Source of the DNA: Symsagittifera roscoffensis
Taxonomy: Eukaryota; Xenacoelomorpha; Acoela; Convolutidae
Direction of reading: 5' to 3'
DNA length: 64,000 nt
Assembly: GCF_963678635.1 (NCBI RefSeq)
Contig: NC_087066.1
Coordinates: forward strand, 59,042,312 to 59,106,311
Shown: positions 19,245-31,159 of the stretch, in pieces
Numbering within the stretch: position 1 is the stretch's first letter
Layout: the number at the start of each line of letters is the position of its first letter
Program-made: the position numbers and the translations under genes
The notes under the pieces: model-generated
What the model was told of the DNA's origin: nothing
Database searches by the model: none
Seen by the model: the letters and a program-made list of their open reading frames with translations, nothing else

Positions 19245-20009
19245 TTAGTTAGTAAGTATATCAAGGACGGAACGTCTGGTTCTATTTCCATATTCGCCGC
19301 CGGCGTCTTCAATGCTTCTCTTTTGTAGCTTCATACTTGGCATATTTAGTACAGTTGTAGTTTCTCCAGGGGCGTGCATGATAGGAGACTTGAATTTTAC
19401 GTAGGCTGTTAGCTTTATATCGTATAGCGTTGATAAGTCGGTGGCACATTGTAGAGCAATTCCGTAGTAAGCGTGGGATGTTGAAGTAGGAAGCCAGCGA
19501 GCTCTTGCGACATAGAGGTTGGCGGCCGAATCGTTCCAATTGTATTTTGGATATTTGACGATATACTTCTTATATCCCCTCATAGCTGACTTACGAACAT
19601 CGGTATATGCTTCTAGACTTGTAGTTGTAGATAGGGGACGGTCGGCATAGCGCATCCACATCCAAGGTAGATCGATAGCGGTACCGTCTTCTACTATTTT
19701 TGGAAAGGCCGGCGATTGTCTAGGTAGGAACTCGAGCTTGTAGCATGTTATCTTATACTCCATATATCGGTTTTTCATATTCCCCCATCCTCCCCAATCA
19801 GAGGGACTGGTTGTGACGACGACTGGTTTATTAGCGTACGAGCTACTCCAAGTAGCATTACTAACGAACTTTTCGGACTGATACCTGTACTTAAGCGAAC
19901 GACGTTTGATATTCCGTTTCCTACGGTATATAGTAGATCGGCGACGATATTGGCGGCGACGACGGAAGCGATTACGCCTAACAGTCCTCTTGTATTTCCT
20001 CGCATACAT
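19245..20009 (-). CDS. cap: Cap (unit 2c, type II)
   Basis: 254 aa, intact. Carries Ile to Thr near the C-terminus. Its C-terminal end is the sequence seen truncated in unit 1c. Confidence 0.85.
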   Translation of the reverse strand: MYARKYKRTVRRNRFRRRRQYRRRSTIYRRKRNIKRRSLKYRYQSEKFVSNATWSSSYANKPVVVTTSPSDWGGWGNMKNRYMEYKITCYKLEFLPRQSPAFPKIVEDGTAIDLPWMWMRYADRPLSTTTSLEAYTDVRKSAMRGYKKYIVKYPKYNWNDSAANLYVARARWLPTSTSHAYYGIALQCATDLSTLYDIKLTAYVKFKSPIMHAPGETTTVLNMPSMKLQKRSIEDAGGEYGNRTRRSVLDILTN

Positions 20010-20332
20010 ATATCTGAAAATAAGCACAGTTAGACCAGTGGACAAGTTAGGACATGTTCAAGGATTGATCTTGTAGTTAGTCGGCTCGCAGCAGGTAGAG
20101 GTTCAGCTCACACACGGTTCACAGGCGGACGACACCACTCGGCCACGAGTGCTAAGTATATGTACTCTGTAGTGCTATATAACACTATGGAATATGTATA
20201 TTATTATCAGGATGTCACGATGTCACAATGTCACGAAGTGGCGGAGGGTAATACTAAGGCACTTCGTGCCACCTCCGCCACTTTCCTAATTTACTACTTG
20301 CGTTTCAGTTACTCTTTTATGTGCAACACTTT
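20010..20332. promoter_or_regulatory. Intergenic region and origin (2c/2d)
   Basis: Iterons 20211-20234, hairpin 20238-20281. Confidence 0.85.
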
Positions 20333-21389
20333 ATGCCAAATAATGTCAGTATTCGGAAGACAAAACGATCGAGAGCAAGGAACTGGCTCGTCACACTTAA
20401 CAACCCCGGATTCGGGCTATGTCACTATGAGTCCAGATTCAAGGAAGCGGGTGTCGAATACACCGCTCAACTGGAGAAGGGAACGGCCGGCACAACCCAC
20501 GTACAAGCGTTCATACGCTTCGCCGGCGCAGTTGACCTCGGAAGAGCAACGGGAATATTCAGACCTGAAAAGCCACATGCAGAACCTTGCAAGTCAGTCC
20601 AACGGTCAGAAGCGTATTGCCGCAAGGAAGAGACAAGAGTGGCTGGATCGGTCACTAATATCGATCCAACGACTTTTTCAGCGGGCCAAGGGACCAGAAC
20701 AGACCTCAAAGAAGTTGCAGAGGCGGCGGCGAAGGGAGAGACGATGGCCAGCATCGCTAGCCAATGGCCGACGACCTACATCAAATTTTACCGAGGTGGG
20801 TGTAATTAGTGTTTTCAGCGAGGCATGGCCCGCTAATATTTGGCAAGTACCATACGCTCGCTCCGCTTCGCTCCGCTCACTCAGATCCGATACGAGAGGT
20901 AATTGGGGTCTAAGGGTTCGTGTTTGGCATAAGGATTTGTGTTTACGAATTAATGAACTTAGTGGCCTACTATCCCCCGCGAGAAGTTGGAAAAGTGATG
21001 TGTGGTGGTTGTTTGGTCCGCCTGGCGTTGGCAAATCAAGGCTCGCCAGAGACGCTTCAGCCGCTTACGGAACTGGAGATGGCTATACAGGAACTACGTA
21101 TAGCAAGTCCGGAGGAAACAAGTGGTTCGATGGCTACGACGGACAATCCGTGGTCATTTGGGAGGAACCAACAGGAGAGCTCGAGTGGGGAGCCCTGTTG
21201 CAACTATCAGACCGGTATGAGTACCGGGTCGAGGTAAAGGGAGGGATGAAACAATTCCTAGCCCGTTTAATTATATTCACTTCAAACTTCCACCCTGAGA
21301 CTCTGTTTAATAAATACCAAAACTGCGATGCATTTCTGAGAAGAATAACTTTACTGTTAGAATGTACCGACAAAATATATGAGACTTGA
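20333..21389 (+). CDS. rep: Rep (unit 2d, type II) with lost splice acceptor
   Basis: Exon 20333-20795 and exon-2 region 20947-21389 keep open frames and motifs. The last intron base at 20946 is C instead of G, changing the predicted acceptor from TTTAG to TTTAC. Unless a nearby AG is used, this copy should not give normal Rep. Walker B reads VVIWEE instead of VVIWDE, a conservative change at the metal-binding Asp. Pro to Ser occurs after the YCRK region. Confidence 0.85.
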
Positions 21390-21414
21390 ATTCAGAATGT
21401 ACTTATTACAAATT

Positions 21415-22179
21415 TTAGTTAGTAAGTATATCAAGGACGGAACGTCTGGTTCTATTTCCATATTCGCCGCCGGCGTCTTCAATGCTTCTCTTTTGTAGCT
21501 TCATACTTGGCATATTTAGTACAGTTATAGTTTCTCCAGGGGCGTGCATGATAGGAGACTTGAATTTTACGTAGGCTGTTAGCTTTATATCGTATAGCGT
21601 TGATAAGTCGGTGGCACATTGTAGAGCAATTCCGTAGTAAGCGTGGGATGTTGAAGTAGGAAGCCAGCGAGCTCTTGCGACATAGAGGTTGGCGGCCGAA
21701 TCGTTCCAATTGTATTTTGGATATTTGACGATATACTTCTTATATCCCCTCATAGCTGACTTACGAACATCGGTATATGCTTCTAGACTTGTAGTTGTAG
21801 ATAGGGGACGGTCGGCATAGCGCATCCACATCCAAGGTAGATCGATAGCGGTACCGTCTTCTACTATTTTTGGAAAGGCCGGCGATTGTCTAGGTAGGAA
21901 CTCGAGCTTGTAGCATGTTATCTTGTACTCCATATATCGGTTTTTCATATTCCCCCATCCTCCCCAATCAGAGGGACTGGTTGTGACGATGACTGGTTTA
22001 TTAGCGTACGAGTTACTCCAAGTAGCATTACTAACGAACTTTTCGGACTGATACCTGTACTTAAGCGAACGACGTTTGATATTCCGTTTCCTACGGTATA
22101 TAGTAGATCGGCGACGATATTGGCGGCGACGACGGAAGCGATTACGCCTAACAGTCCTCTTGTATTTCCTCGCATACAT
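21415..22179 (-). CDS. cap: Cap (unit 2d, type II)
   Basis: 254 aa, intact, with a Ser to Asn change after the Arg arm and Val to Ile nearby. Confidence 0.85.
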   Translation of the reverse strand: MYARKYKRTVRRNRFRRRRQYRRRSTIYRRKRNIKRRSLKYRYQSEKFVSNATWSNSYANKPVIVTTSPSDWGGWGNMKNRYMEYKITCYKLEFLPRQSPAFPKIVEDGTAIDLPWMWMRYADRPLSTTTSLEAYTDVRKSAMRGYKKYIVKYPKYNWNDSAANLYVARARWLPTSTSHAYYGIALQCATDLSTLYDIKLTAYVKFKSPIMHAPGETITVLNMPSMKLQKRSIEDAGGEYGNRTRRSVLDILTN

Positions 22180-22494
22180 ATATCTGAAAATAAGCACAGT
22201 TAGACCAGTGGACAAGTTAGGACATGTTCAAGGATTGATCTTGTAGTTAGTCGGCTCGCAGCAGGTAGAGGTTCAGCTCACACACGGTTCACAGGCGGAC
22301 GACACCACTCGGCCACGAGGGCTAAGTATATGTACTCTGTAGTTCTATATAACACTATGGAATATGTATATTATTATCAGGATGTCACGATGTCACGAAG
22401 TGGCGGAGGGTAATACTAAGGCACTTCGTGCCACCTCCGCCACTTTCCTAATTTACTACATGCGTTTCAGTTACTCTTTTATGTGCAACACTTT
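22180..22494. promoter_or_regulatory. Intergenic region and origin with only two iterons (2d/2e)
   Basis: One 8-base repeat has been lost, leaving GATGTCAC twice (22381-22396) before the normal hairpin at 22400-22443. The region is 8 bases shorter than its sisters. It also has a T in place of G in the TATA-proximal segment. Confidence 0.85.
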
Positions 22495-23551
22495 ATGCCA
22501 AATAATGTCAGTATTCGGAAGACAAAACGATCGAGAGCAAGGAACTGGCTCGTCACACTTAACAACCCCGGATTCGGGCTATGTCACTATGAGTCCAGAT
22601 TCAAGGAAGCGGGTGTCGAATACACCGCTCAACTGGAGAAGGGAACGGCCGGCACAACCCACGTACAAGCGTTCATACGCTTCGCCGGCGCAGTTGACCT
22701 CGGAAGAGCAACGGGAATATTCAGACCTGAAAAGCCACATGCAGAACCTTGCAAGTCAGTCCAACGGTCAGAAGCGTATTGCCGCAAGGAAGAGACAAGA
22801 GTGGCTGGATCGGTCACTAATATCGATCCAACGACTTTTTCAGCGGGCCAAGGGACCAGAACAGACCTCAAAGAAGTTGCAGAGGCGGCGGCGAAGGGAG
22901 AGACGATGGCCAGCATCGCTAGCCAATGGCCGACGACCTACATCAAATTTTACCGAGGTGGGTGTAATTAGTGTTTTCAGCGAGGCATGGCCCGCTAATA
23001 TTTGGCAAGTACCATACGCTCGCTCCGCTTCGCTCCGCTCACTCAGATCCGATACGAGAGGTAATTGGGGTCTAAGGGTTCGTGTTTGGCATAAGGATTT
23101 GTGTTTAGGAATTAATGAACTTAGTGGCCTACTATCCCCCGCGAGAAGTTGGAAAAGTTATGTGTGGTGGTTGTTTGGTCCGCCTGGCGTTGGCAAATCA
23201 AGGCTCGCCAGAGACGCTTCAGCCGCTAACAGAACTGGAGATGGCTATACAGGAACAACGTATAGCAAGTCCGGAGGAAACAAGTGGTTCGATGGCTACG
23301 ACGGACAATCCGTGGTCATTTGGGAGGAACCAACAGGAGAGCTCGAGTGGGGAGCCCTGTTGCAACTATCAGACCGGTATGAGTACCGGGTCGAGGTAAA
23401 GGGAGGGATGAAACAATTCCTAGCCCGTTTAATTATATTCACTTCAAACTTCCACCCTGAGACTCTGTTTAATAAATACCAAAACTGCGATGCATTTCTG
23501 AGAAGAATAACTTTACTGTTAGAATGTACCGACAAAATATATGAGACTTGA
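22495..23551 (+). CDS. rep: Rep (unit 2e, type II)
   Basis: Exons 22495-22957 and 23109-23551, 301 aa. Walker A intact; Walker B is VVIWEE. Local changes around the helicase start are Asp to Tyr before Walker A and Tyr-Gly to Asn-Arg after it. These may affect ATPase function, but the frame is open. Confidence 0.88.
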
Positions 23552-23576
23552 ATTCAGAATGTACTTATTACAAATT

Positions 23577-24341
23577 TTAGTTAGTAAGTATATCAAGGAC
23601 GGAACGTCTGGTTCTATTTCCATATTCGCCGCCGGCGTCTTCAATGCTTCTCTTTTGTAGCTTCATACTTGGCATATTTAGTACAGTTATAGTTTCTCCA
23701 GGGGCGTGCATGATAGGAGACTTGAATTTTACGTAGGCTGTTAGCTTTATATCGTATAGCGTTGATAAGTCGGTGGCACATTGTAGAGCAATTCCGTAGT
23801 AAGCGTGGGATGTTGAAGTAGGAAGCCAGCGAGCTCTTGCGACATAGAGGTTGGCGGCCGAATCGTTCCAATTGTATTTTGGATATTTGACGATATACTT
23901 CTTATATCCCCTCATAGCTGACTTACGAACATCGGTATATGCTTCTAGACTTGTAGTTGTAGATAGGGGACGGTCGGCATAGCGCATCCACATCCAAGGT
24001 AGATCGATAGCGGTACCGTCTTCTACTATTTTTGGAAAGGCCGGCGATTGTCTAGGTAGGAACTCGAGCTTGTAGCATGTTATCTTATACTCCATATATC
24101 GGTTTTTCATATTCCCCCATCCTCCCCAATCAGAGGGACTGGTTGTGACGATGACTGGTTTATTAGCGTACGAGCTACTCCAAGTAGCATTACTAACGAA
24201 CTTTTCGGACTGATACCTGTACTTAAGCGAACGACGTTTGATATTCCGTTTCCTACGGTATATAGTAGATCGGCGACGATATTGGCGGCGACGACGGAAG
24301 CGATTACGCCTAACAGTCCTCTTGTATTTCCTCGCATACAT
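23577..24341 (-). CDS. cap: Cap (unit 2e, type II)
   Basis: 254 aa, intact, close to the type II consensus with the Val to Ile change shared with 2d, 2f and 2i. Confidence 0.85.
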   Translation of the reverse strand: MYARKYKRTVRRNRFRRRRQYRRRSTIYRRKRNIKRRSLKYRYQSEKFVSNATWSSSYANKPVIVTTSPSDWGGWGNMKNRYMEYKITCYKLEFLPRQSPAFPKIVEDGTAIDLPWMWMRYADRPLSTTTSLEAYTDVRKSAMRGYKKYIVKYPKYNWNDSAANLYVARARWLPTSTSHAYYGIALQCATDLSTLYDIKLTAYVKFKSPIMHAPGETITVLNMPSMKLQKRSIEDAGGEYGNRTRRSVLDILTN

Positions 24342-24664
24342 ATATCTGAAAATAAGCACAGTTAGACCAGTGGACAAGTTAGGACATGTTCAAGGATTGA
24401 TCTTGTAGTTAGTCGGCTCGCAGCAGGTAGAGGTTCAGCTCACACACGGTTCACAGGCGGACGACACCACTCGGCCACGAGGGCTAAGTATATGTACTCT
24501 GTAGTGCTATATAACACTATGGAATATGTATATTATTATCAGGATGTCACGATGTCACAATGTCACGAAGTGGCGGAGGGTAATACTAAGGCACTTCGTG
24601 CCACCTCCGCCACTTTCCTAATTTACTACTTGCGTTTCAGTTACTCTTTTATGTGCAACACTTT
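24342..24664. promoter_or_regulatory. Intergenic region and origin (2e/2f)
   Basis: Iterons 24543-24566, hairpin 24570-24613. Confidence 0.85.
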
Positions 24665-25721
24665 ATGCCAAATAATGTCAGTATTCGGAAGACAAAACGA
24701 TCGAGAGCAAGGAACTGGCTCGTCACACTTAACAACCCCGGATTCGGGCTATGTCACTATGAGTCCAGATTCAAGGAAGCGGGTGTCGAATACACCGCTC
24801 AACTGGAGAAGGGAACGGCCGGCACAACCCACGTACAAGCGTTCATACGCTTCGCCGGCGCAGTTGACCTCGGAAGAGCAACGGGAATATTCAGACCTGA
24901 AAAGCCACATGCAGAACCTTGCAAGTCAGTCCAACGGTCAGAAGCGTATTGCCGCAAGGAAGAGACAAGAGTGGCTGGATCGGTCACTAATATCGATCCA
25001 ACGACTTTTTCAGCGGGCCAAGGGACCAGAACAGACCTCAAAGAAGTTGCAGAGGCGGCGGCGAAGGGAGAGACGATGGCCAGCATCGCTAGCCAATGGC
25101 CGACGACCTACATCAAATTTTACCGAGGTGGGTGTAATTAGTGTTTTCAGCGAGGCATGGCCCGCTAATATTTGGCAAGTACCATACGCTCGCTCCGCTT
25201 CGCTCCGCTCACTCAGATCCGATACGAGAGGTAATTGGGGTCTAAGGGTTCGTGTTTGGCATAAGGATTTGTGTTTAGGAATTAATGAACTTAGTGGCCT
25301 ACTATCCCCCGCGAGAAGTTGGAAAAGTGATGTGTGGTGGTTGTTTGGTCCGCCTGGCGTTGGCAAATCAAGGCTCGCCAGAGACGCTTCAGCCGCTTAC
25401 GGAACTGGAGATGGCTATACAGGAACTACGTATAGCAAGTCCGGAGGAAACAAGTGGTTCGATGGCTACGACGGACAATCCGTGGTCATTTGGGAGGAAC
25501 CAACAGGAGAGCTCGAGTGGGGAGCCCTGTTGCAACTATCAGACCGGTATGAGCACCGGGTCGAGGTAAAGGGAGGGATGAAACAATTCCTAGCCCGTTT
25601 AATTATATTCACTTCAAACTTCCACCCTGAGACTCTGTTTAATAAATACCAAAACTGCGATGCATTTCTGAGAAGAATAACTTTACTGTTAGAATGTACC
25701 GACAAAATATATGAGACTTGA
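24665..25721 (+). CDS. rep: Rep (unit 2f, type II)
   Basis: Exons 24665-25127 and 25279-25721, 301 aa. Walker B is VVIWEE. A Tyr to His change follows in the segment between Walker B and motif C. Frame open. Confidence 0.88.
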
Positions 25722-25746
25722 ATTCAGAATGTACTTATTACAAATT

Positions 25747-26510
25747 TTAGTTAGTAAGTATATCAAGGACGGAACGTCTGGTTCTATTTCCATATTCGCC
25801 GCCGGCGTCTTCAATGCTTCTCTTTTGTAGCTTCATACTTGGCATATTTAGTACAGTTATAGTTTCTCCAGGGGCGTGCATGATAGGAGTCTTGAATTTT
25901 ACGTAGGCTGTTAGCTTTATATCGTATAGCGTTGATAAGTCGGTGGCACATTGTAGAGCAATTCCGTAGTAAGCGTGGGATGTTGAAGTAGGAAGCCAGC
26001 GAGCTCTTGCGACAGAGGTTGGCGGCCGAATCGTTCCAATTGTATTTTGGATATTTGACGATATACTTCTTATATCCCCTCATAGCTGACTTACGAACAT
26101 CGGTATATGCTTCTAGACTTGTAGTTGTAGATAGGGGACGGTCGGCATAGCGCATCCACATCCAAGGTAGATCGATAGCGGTACCGTCTTCTACTATTTT
26201 TGGAAAGGCCGGCGATTGTCTAGGTAGGAACTCGAGCTTGTAGCATGTTATCTTATACTCCATATATCGGTTTTTCATATTCCCCCATCCTCCCCAATCA
26301 GAGGGACTGGTTGTGACGATGACTGGTTTATTAGCGTACGAGCTACTCCAAGTAGCATTACTAACGAACTTTTCGGACTGATACCTGTACTTAAGCGAAC
26401 GACGTTTGATATTCCGTTTCCTTACGGTATATAGTAGATCGGCGACGATATTGGCGGCGACGACGGAAGCGATTACGCCTAACAGTCCTCTTGTATTTCC
26501 TCGCATACAT
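25747..26510 (-). pseudogene. cap: Cap (unit 2f), two frameshifts
   Basis: A single-base insertion in the Arg arm (extra T near 26422) and a two-base TA deletion near 26014 both shift the frame. After the second shift the reading enters an alternative frame that stays open to 25811. The arm shift also fuses the start of the 76-codon alternative ORF to the Cap body, giving a 231-codon composite frame (25811-26506). Confidence 0.85.
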
Positions 26511-26833
26511 ATATCTGAAAATAAGCACAGTTAGACCAGTGGACAAGTTAGGACATGTTCAAGGATTGATCTTGTAGTTAGTCGGCTCGCAGCAGGTAGA
26601 GGTTCAGCTCACACACGGTTCACAGGCGGACGACACCACTCGGCCACGAGGGCTAAGTATATGTACTCTGTAGTTCTATATAACACTATGGAATATGTAT
26701 ATTATTATCAGGATGTCACGATGTCACAATGTCACGAAGTGGCGGAGGGTAATACTAAGGCACTTCGTGCCACCTCCGCCACTTTCCTAATTTACTACTT
26801 GCGTTTCAGTTACTCTTTTATGTGCAACACTTT
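26511..26833. promoter_or_regulatory. Intergenic region and origin (2f/2g)
   Basis: Iterons 26712-26735, hairpin 26739-26782. Confidence 0.85.
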
Positions 26834-27880
26834 ATGCCAAATAATGTCAGTATTCGGAAGACAAAACGATCGAGAGCAAGGAACTGGCTCGTCACACTTA
26901 ACAACCCCGGATTCGGGCTATGTCACTATGAGTCCAGATTCAAGGAAGCGGGTGTCGAATACACCGCTCAACTGGAGAAGGGAACGGCCGGCACAACCCA
27001 CGTACAAGCGTTCATACGCTTCGCCGGCGCAGTTGACCTCGGAAGAGCAACGGGAATATTCAGACCTGAAAAGCCACATGCAGAACCTTGCAAGTCAGTC
27101 CAACGGTCAGAAGCGTATTGCCGCAAGGAAGAGACAAGAGTGGCTGGATCGGTCACTAATATCGATCCAACGACTTCTTCAGCGGGCCAAGGGACCAGAA
27201 CAGACCTCAAAGAAGTTGCAGAGGCGGCGGCGAAGGGAGAGACGATGGCCAGCATCGCTAGCCAATGGCCGACGACCTACATCAAATTTTACCGAGGTGG
27301 GTGTAATTAGTGTTTTCAGCGAGGCATGGCCCGCTAATATTTGGCAAGTACCATACGCTCGCTCCGCTCACTCAGATCCGATACGAGAGGTAATTGGGGT
27401 CTAAGGGTTCGTGTTTGGCATAAAGATTTGTGTTTAGGAATTAATGAACTTAGTGGCCTACTATCCCCCGCGAGAAGTTGGAAAAGTGATGTGTGGTGGT
27501 TGTTTGGTCCGCCTGGCGTTGGCAAATCAAGGCTCGCCAGAGACGCTTCAGCCGCTTACGGAACTGGAGATGGCTATACAGGAACTACGTATAGCAAGTC
27601 CGGAGGAAACAAGTGGTTCGATGGCTACGACGGACAATCCGTGGTCATTTGGGACGAACCAACAGGAGAGCTCGAGTGGGGAGCCCTGTTGCAACTATCA
27701 GACCGGTATGAGTACCGGGTCGAGGTAAAGGGAGGGATGAAACAATTCCTAGCCCGTTTAATTATATTCACTTCAAACTTCCACCCTGAGACTCTGTTTA
27801 ATAAATACCAAAACTGCGATGCATTTCTGAGAAGAATAACTTTACTGTTAGAATGTACCGACAAAATATATGAGACTTGA
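26834..27880 (+). CDS. rep: Rep (unit 2g, type II), shortened intron
   Basis: Exons 26834-27296 and 27438-27880, 301 aa. The intron has lost 10 bases between GCTCCGCT direct repeats (141 instead of 151 bases). Spliced Rep is unaffected, but the unspliced +1 frame is broken. One Phe to Ser change occurs late in exon 1. Walker B is the normal VVIWDE. Confidence 0.9.
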
Positions 27881-27905
27881 ATTCAGAATGTACTTATTAC
27901 AAATT

Positions 27906-28668
27906 TTAGTTAGTAAGTATATCAAGGACGGAACGTCTGGTTCTATTTCCATATTCGCCGCCGGCGTCTTCAATGCTTCTCTTTTGTAGCTTCATACTTG
28001 GCATATTTAGTACAGTTATAGTTTCTCCAGGGGCGTGCATGATAGGAGACTTGAATTTTACGTAGGCTGTTAGCTTTATATCGTATAGCGTTGATAAGTC
28101 GGTGGCACATTGTAGAGCAATTCCGTAGTAAGCGTGGGATGTTGAAGTAGGAAGCCAGCGAGCTCTTGCGACAGAGGTTGGCGGCCGAATCGTTCCAATT
28201 GTATTTTGGATATTTGACGATATACTTCTTATATCCCCTCATAGCTGACTTACGAACATCGGTATATGCTTCTAGACTTGTAGTTGTAGATAGGGGACGG
28301 TCGGCATAGCGCATCCACATCCAAGGTAGATCGATAGCGGTACCGTCTTCTACTATTTTGGGAAAGGCCGGCGATTGTCTAGGTAGGAACTCGAGCTTGT
28401 AGCATGTTATCTTATACTCCATATATCGGTTTTTCATATTCCCCCATCCTCCCCAATCAGAGGGACTGGTTGTGACGACGACTGGTTTATTAGCGTACGA
28501 GCTACTCCAAGTAGCATTACTAACGAACTTTTCGAACTGATACCTGTACTTAAGCGAACGACGTTTGATATTCCGTTTCCTACGGTATATAGTAGATCGG
28601 CGACGATATTGGCGGCGACGACGGAAGCGATTACGCCTAACAGTCCTCTTGTATTTCCTCGCATACAT
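27906..28668 (-). pseudogene. cap: Cap (unit 2g), two-base deletion frameshift
   Basis: The TA deletion near 28172 shifts the last third into an alternative frame ending at 27970. The hypothetical product is 232 aa from the ATG, with a Cys/Arg/Asn-rich foreign tail. A Ser to Phe change follows the arm. Confidence 0.85.
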
Positions 28669-28991
28669 ATATCTAAAAATAAGCACAGTTAGACCAGTGG
28701 ACAAGTTAGGACATGTTCAAGGATTGATCTTGTAGTTAGTCGGCTCGCAGCAGGTAGAGGTTCAGCTCACACACGGTTCACAGGCGGACGACACCACTCG
28801 GCCACGAGGGCTAAGTATATGTACTCTGTAGTGCTATATAACACTATGGAATATGTATATTATTATCAGGATGTCACGATGTCACAATGTCACGAAGTGG
28901 CGGAGGGTAATACTAAGGCACTTCGTGCCACCTCCGCCACTTTCCTAATTTACTACTTGCGTTTCAGTTACTCTTTTATGTGCAACACTTT
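28669..28991. promoter_or_regulatory. Intergenic region and origin (2g/2h)
   Basis: Iterons 28870-28893, hairpin 28897-28940. Confidence 0.85.
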
Positions 28992-30048
28992 ATGCCAAAT
29001 AATGTCAGTATTCGGAAGACAAAACGATCGAGAGCAAGGAACTGGCTCGTCACACTTAACAACCCCGGATTCGGGCTATGTCACTATGAGTCCAGATTCA
29101 AGGAAGCGGGTGTCGAATACACCGCTCAACTGGAGAAGGGAACGGCTGGCACAACCCACGTACAAGCGTTCATACGCTTCGCCGGCGCAGTTGACCTCGG
29201 AAGAGCAACGGGAATATTCAGACCTGAAAAGCCACATGCAGAACCTTGCAAGTCAGTCCAACGGTCAGAAGCGTATTGCCGCAAGGAAGAGACAAGAGTG
29301 GCTGGACCGGTCACTAATATCGATCCAACGACTTTTTCAGCGGGCCAAGGGACCAGAACAGACCTCAAAGAAGTTGCAGAGGCGGCGGCGAAGGGAGAGA
29401 CGATGGCCAGCATCGCTAGCCAATGGCCGACGACCTACATCAAATTTTACCGAGGTGGGTGTAATTAGTGTTTTCAGCGAGGCATGGCCCGCTAATATTT
29501 GGCAAGTACCATACGCTCGCTCCGCTTCGCTCCGCTCACTCAGATCCGATACGAGAGGTAATTGGGGTCTAAGGGTTCGTGTTTGGCATAAGGATTTGTG
29601 TTTAGGAATTAATGAACTTAGTGGCCTACTATCCCCCGCGAGAAGTTGGAAAAGTGATGTGTGGTGGTTGTTTGGTCCGCCTGGCGTTGGCAAATCAAGG
29701 CTCGCCAGAGACGCTTCAGCCGCTTACGGAACTGGAGATGGCTATACAGGAACTACGTATAGCAAGTCCGGAGGAAACAAGTGGTTCGATGGCTACGACG
29801 GACAATCCGTGGTCATTTGGGACGAACCAACAGGAGAGCTCGAGTGGGGAGCCCTGTTGCAACTATCAGACCGGTATGAGTACCGGGTCGAGGTAAAGGG
29901 AGGGATGAAACAATTCCTAGCCCGTTTAATTATATTCACTTCAAACTTCCACCCTGAGACTCTGTTTAATAAATACCAAAACTGCGATGCATTTCTGAGA
30001 AGAATAACTTTACTGTTAGAATGTACCGACAAAATATATGAGACTTGA
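28992..30048 (+). CDS. rep: Rep (unit 2h, type II)
   Basis: Exons 28992-29454 and 29606-30048, 301 aa, full-length 151-base intron, consensus motifs, intact. Confidence 0.92.
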
Positions 30049-30073
30049 ATTCAGAATGTACTTATTACAAATT

Positions 30074-30836
30074 TTAGTTAGTAAGTATATCAAGGACGGA
30101 ACGTCTGGTTCTATTTCCATATTCGCCGCCGGCGTCTTCAATGCTTCTCTTTTGTAGCTTCATACTTGGCATATTTAGTACAGTTATAGTTTCTCCAGGG
30201 GCGTGCATGATAGGAGACTTGAATTTTACGTAGGCTGTTAGCTTTATATCGTATAGCGTTGATAAGTCGGTGGCACATTGTAGAGCAATTCCGTAGTAAG
30301 CGTGGGATGTTGAAGTAGGAAGCCAGCGAGCTCTTGCGACAGAGGTTGGCGGCCGAATCGTTCCAATTGTATTTTGGATATTTGACGATATACTTCTTAT
30401 ATCCCCTCATAGCTGACTTACGAACATCGGTATATGCTTCTAGACTTGTAGTTGTAGATAGGGGACGGTCGGCATAGCGCATCCACATCCAAGGTAGATC
30501 GATAGCGGTACCGTCTTCTACTATTTTGGGAAAGGCCGGCGATTGTCTAGGTAGGAACTCGAGCTTGTAGCATGTTATCTTATACTCCATATATCGGTTT
30601 TTCATATTCCCCCATCCTCCCCAATCAGAGGGACTGGTTGTGACGACGACTGGTTTATTAGCGTACGAGCTACTCCAAGTAGCATTACTAACGAACTTTT
30701 CGGACTGATACCTGTACTTAAGCGAACGACGTTTGATATTCCGTTTCCTACGGTATATAGTAGATCGGCGACGATATTGGCGGCGACGACGGAAGCGATT
30801 ACGCCTAACAGTCCTCTTGTATTTCCTCGCATACAT
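30074..30836 (-). pseudogene. cap: Cap (unit 2h), two-base deletion frameshift
   Basis: Same TA deletion as units 2f, 2g, 2j and 2k (near 30341). The frame ends at 30138 after a foreign tail. Confidence 0.85.
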
Positions 30837-31159
30837 ATATCTGAAAATAAGCACAGTTAGACCAGTGGACAAGTTAGGACATGTTCAAGGATTGATCTTG
30901 TAGTTAGTCGGCTCGCAGCAGGTAGAGGTTCAGCTCACACACGGTTCACAGGCGGACGACACCACTCGGCCACGAGGGCTAAGTATATGTACTCTGTAGT
31001 GCTATATAACACTATGGAATATGTATATTATTATCAGGATGTCACGATGTCACAATGTCACGAAGTGGCGGAGGGTAATACTAAGGCACTTCGTGCCACC
31101 TCCGCCACTTTCCTAATTTACTACTTGCGTTTCAGTTACTCTTTTATGTGCAACACTTT
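30837..31159. promoter_or_regulatory. Intergenic region and origin (2h/2i)
   Basis: Iterons 31038-31061, hairpin 31065-31108. Confidence 0.85.
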
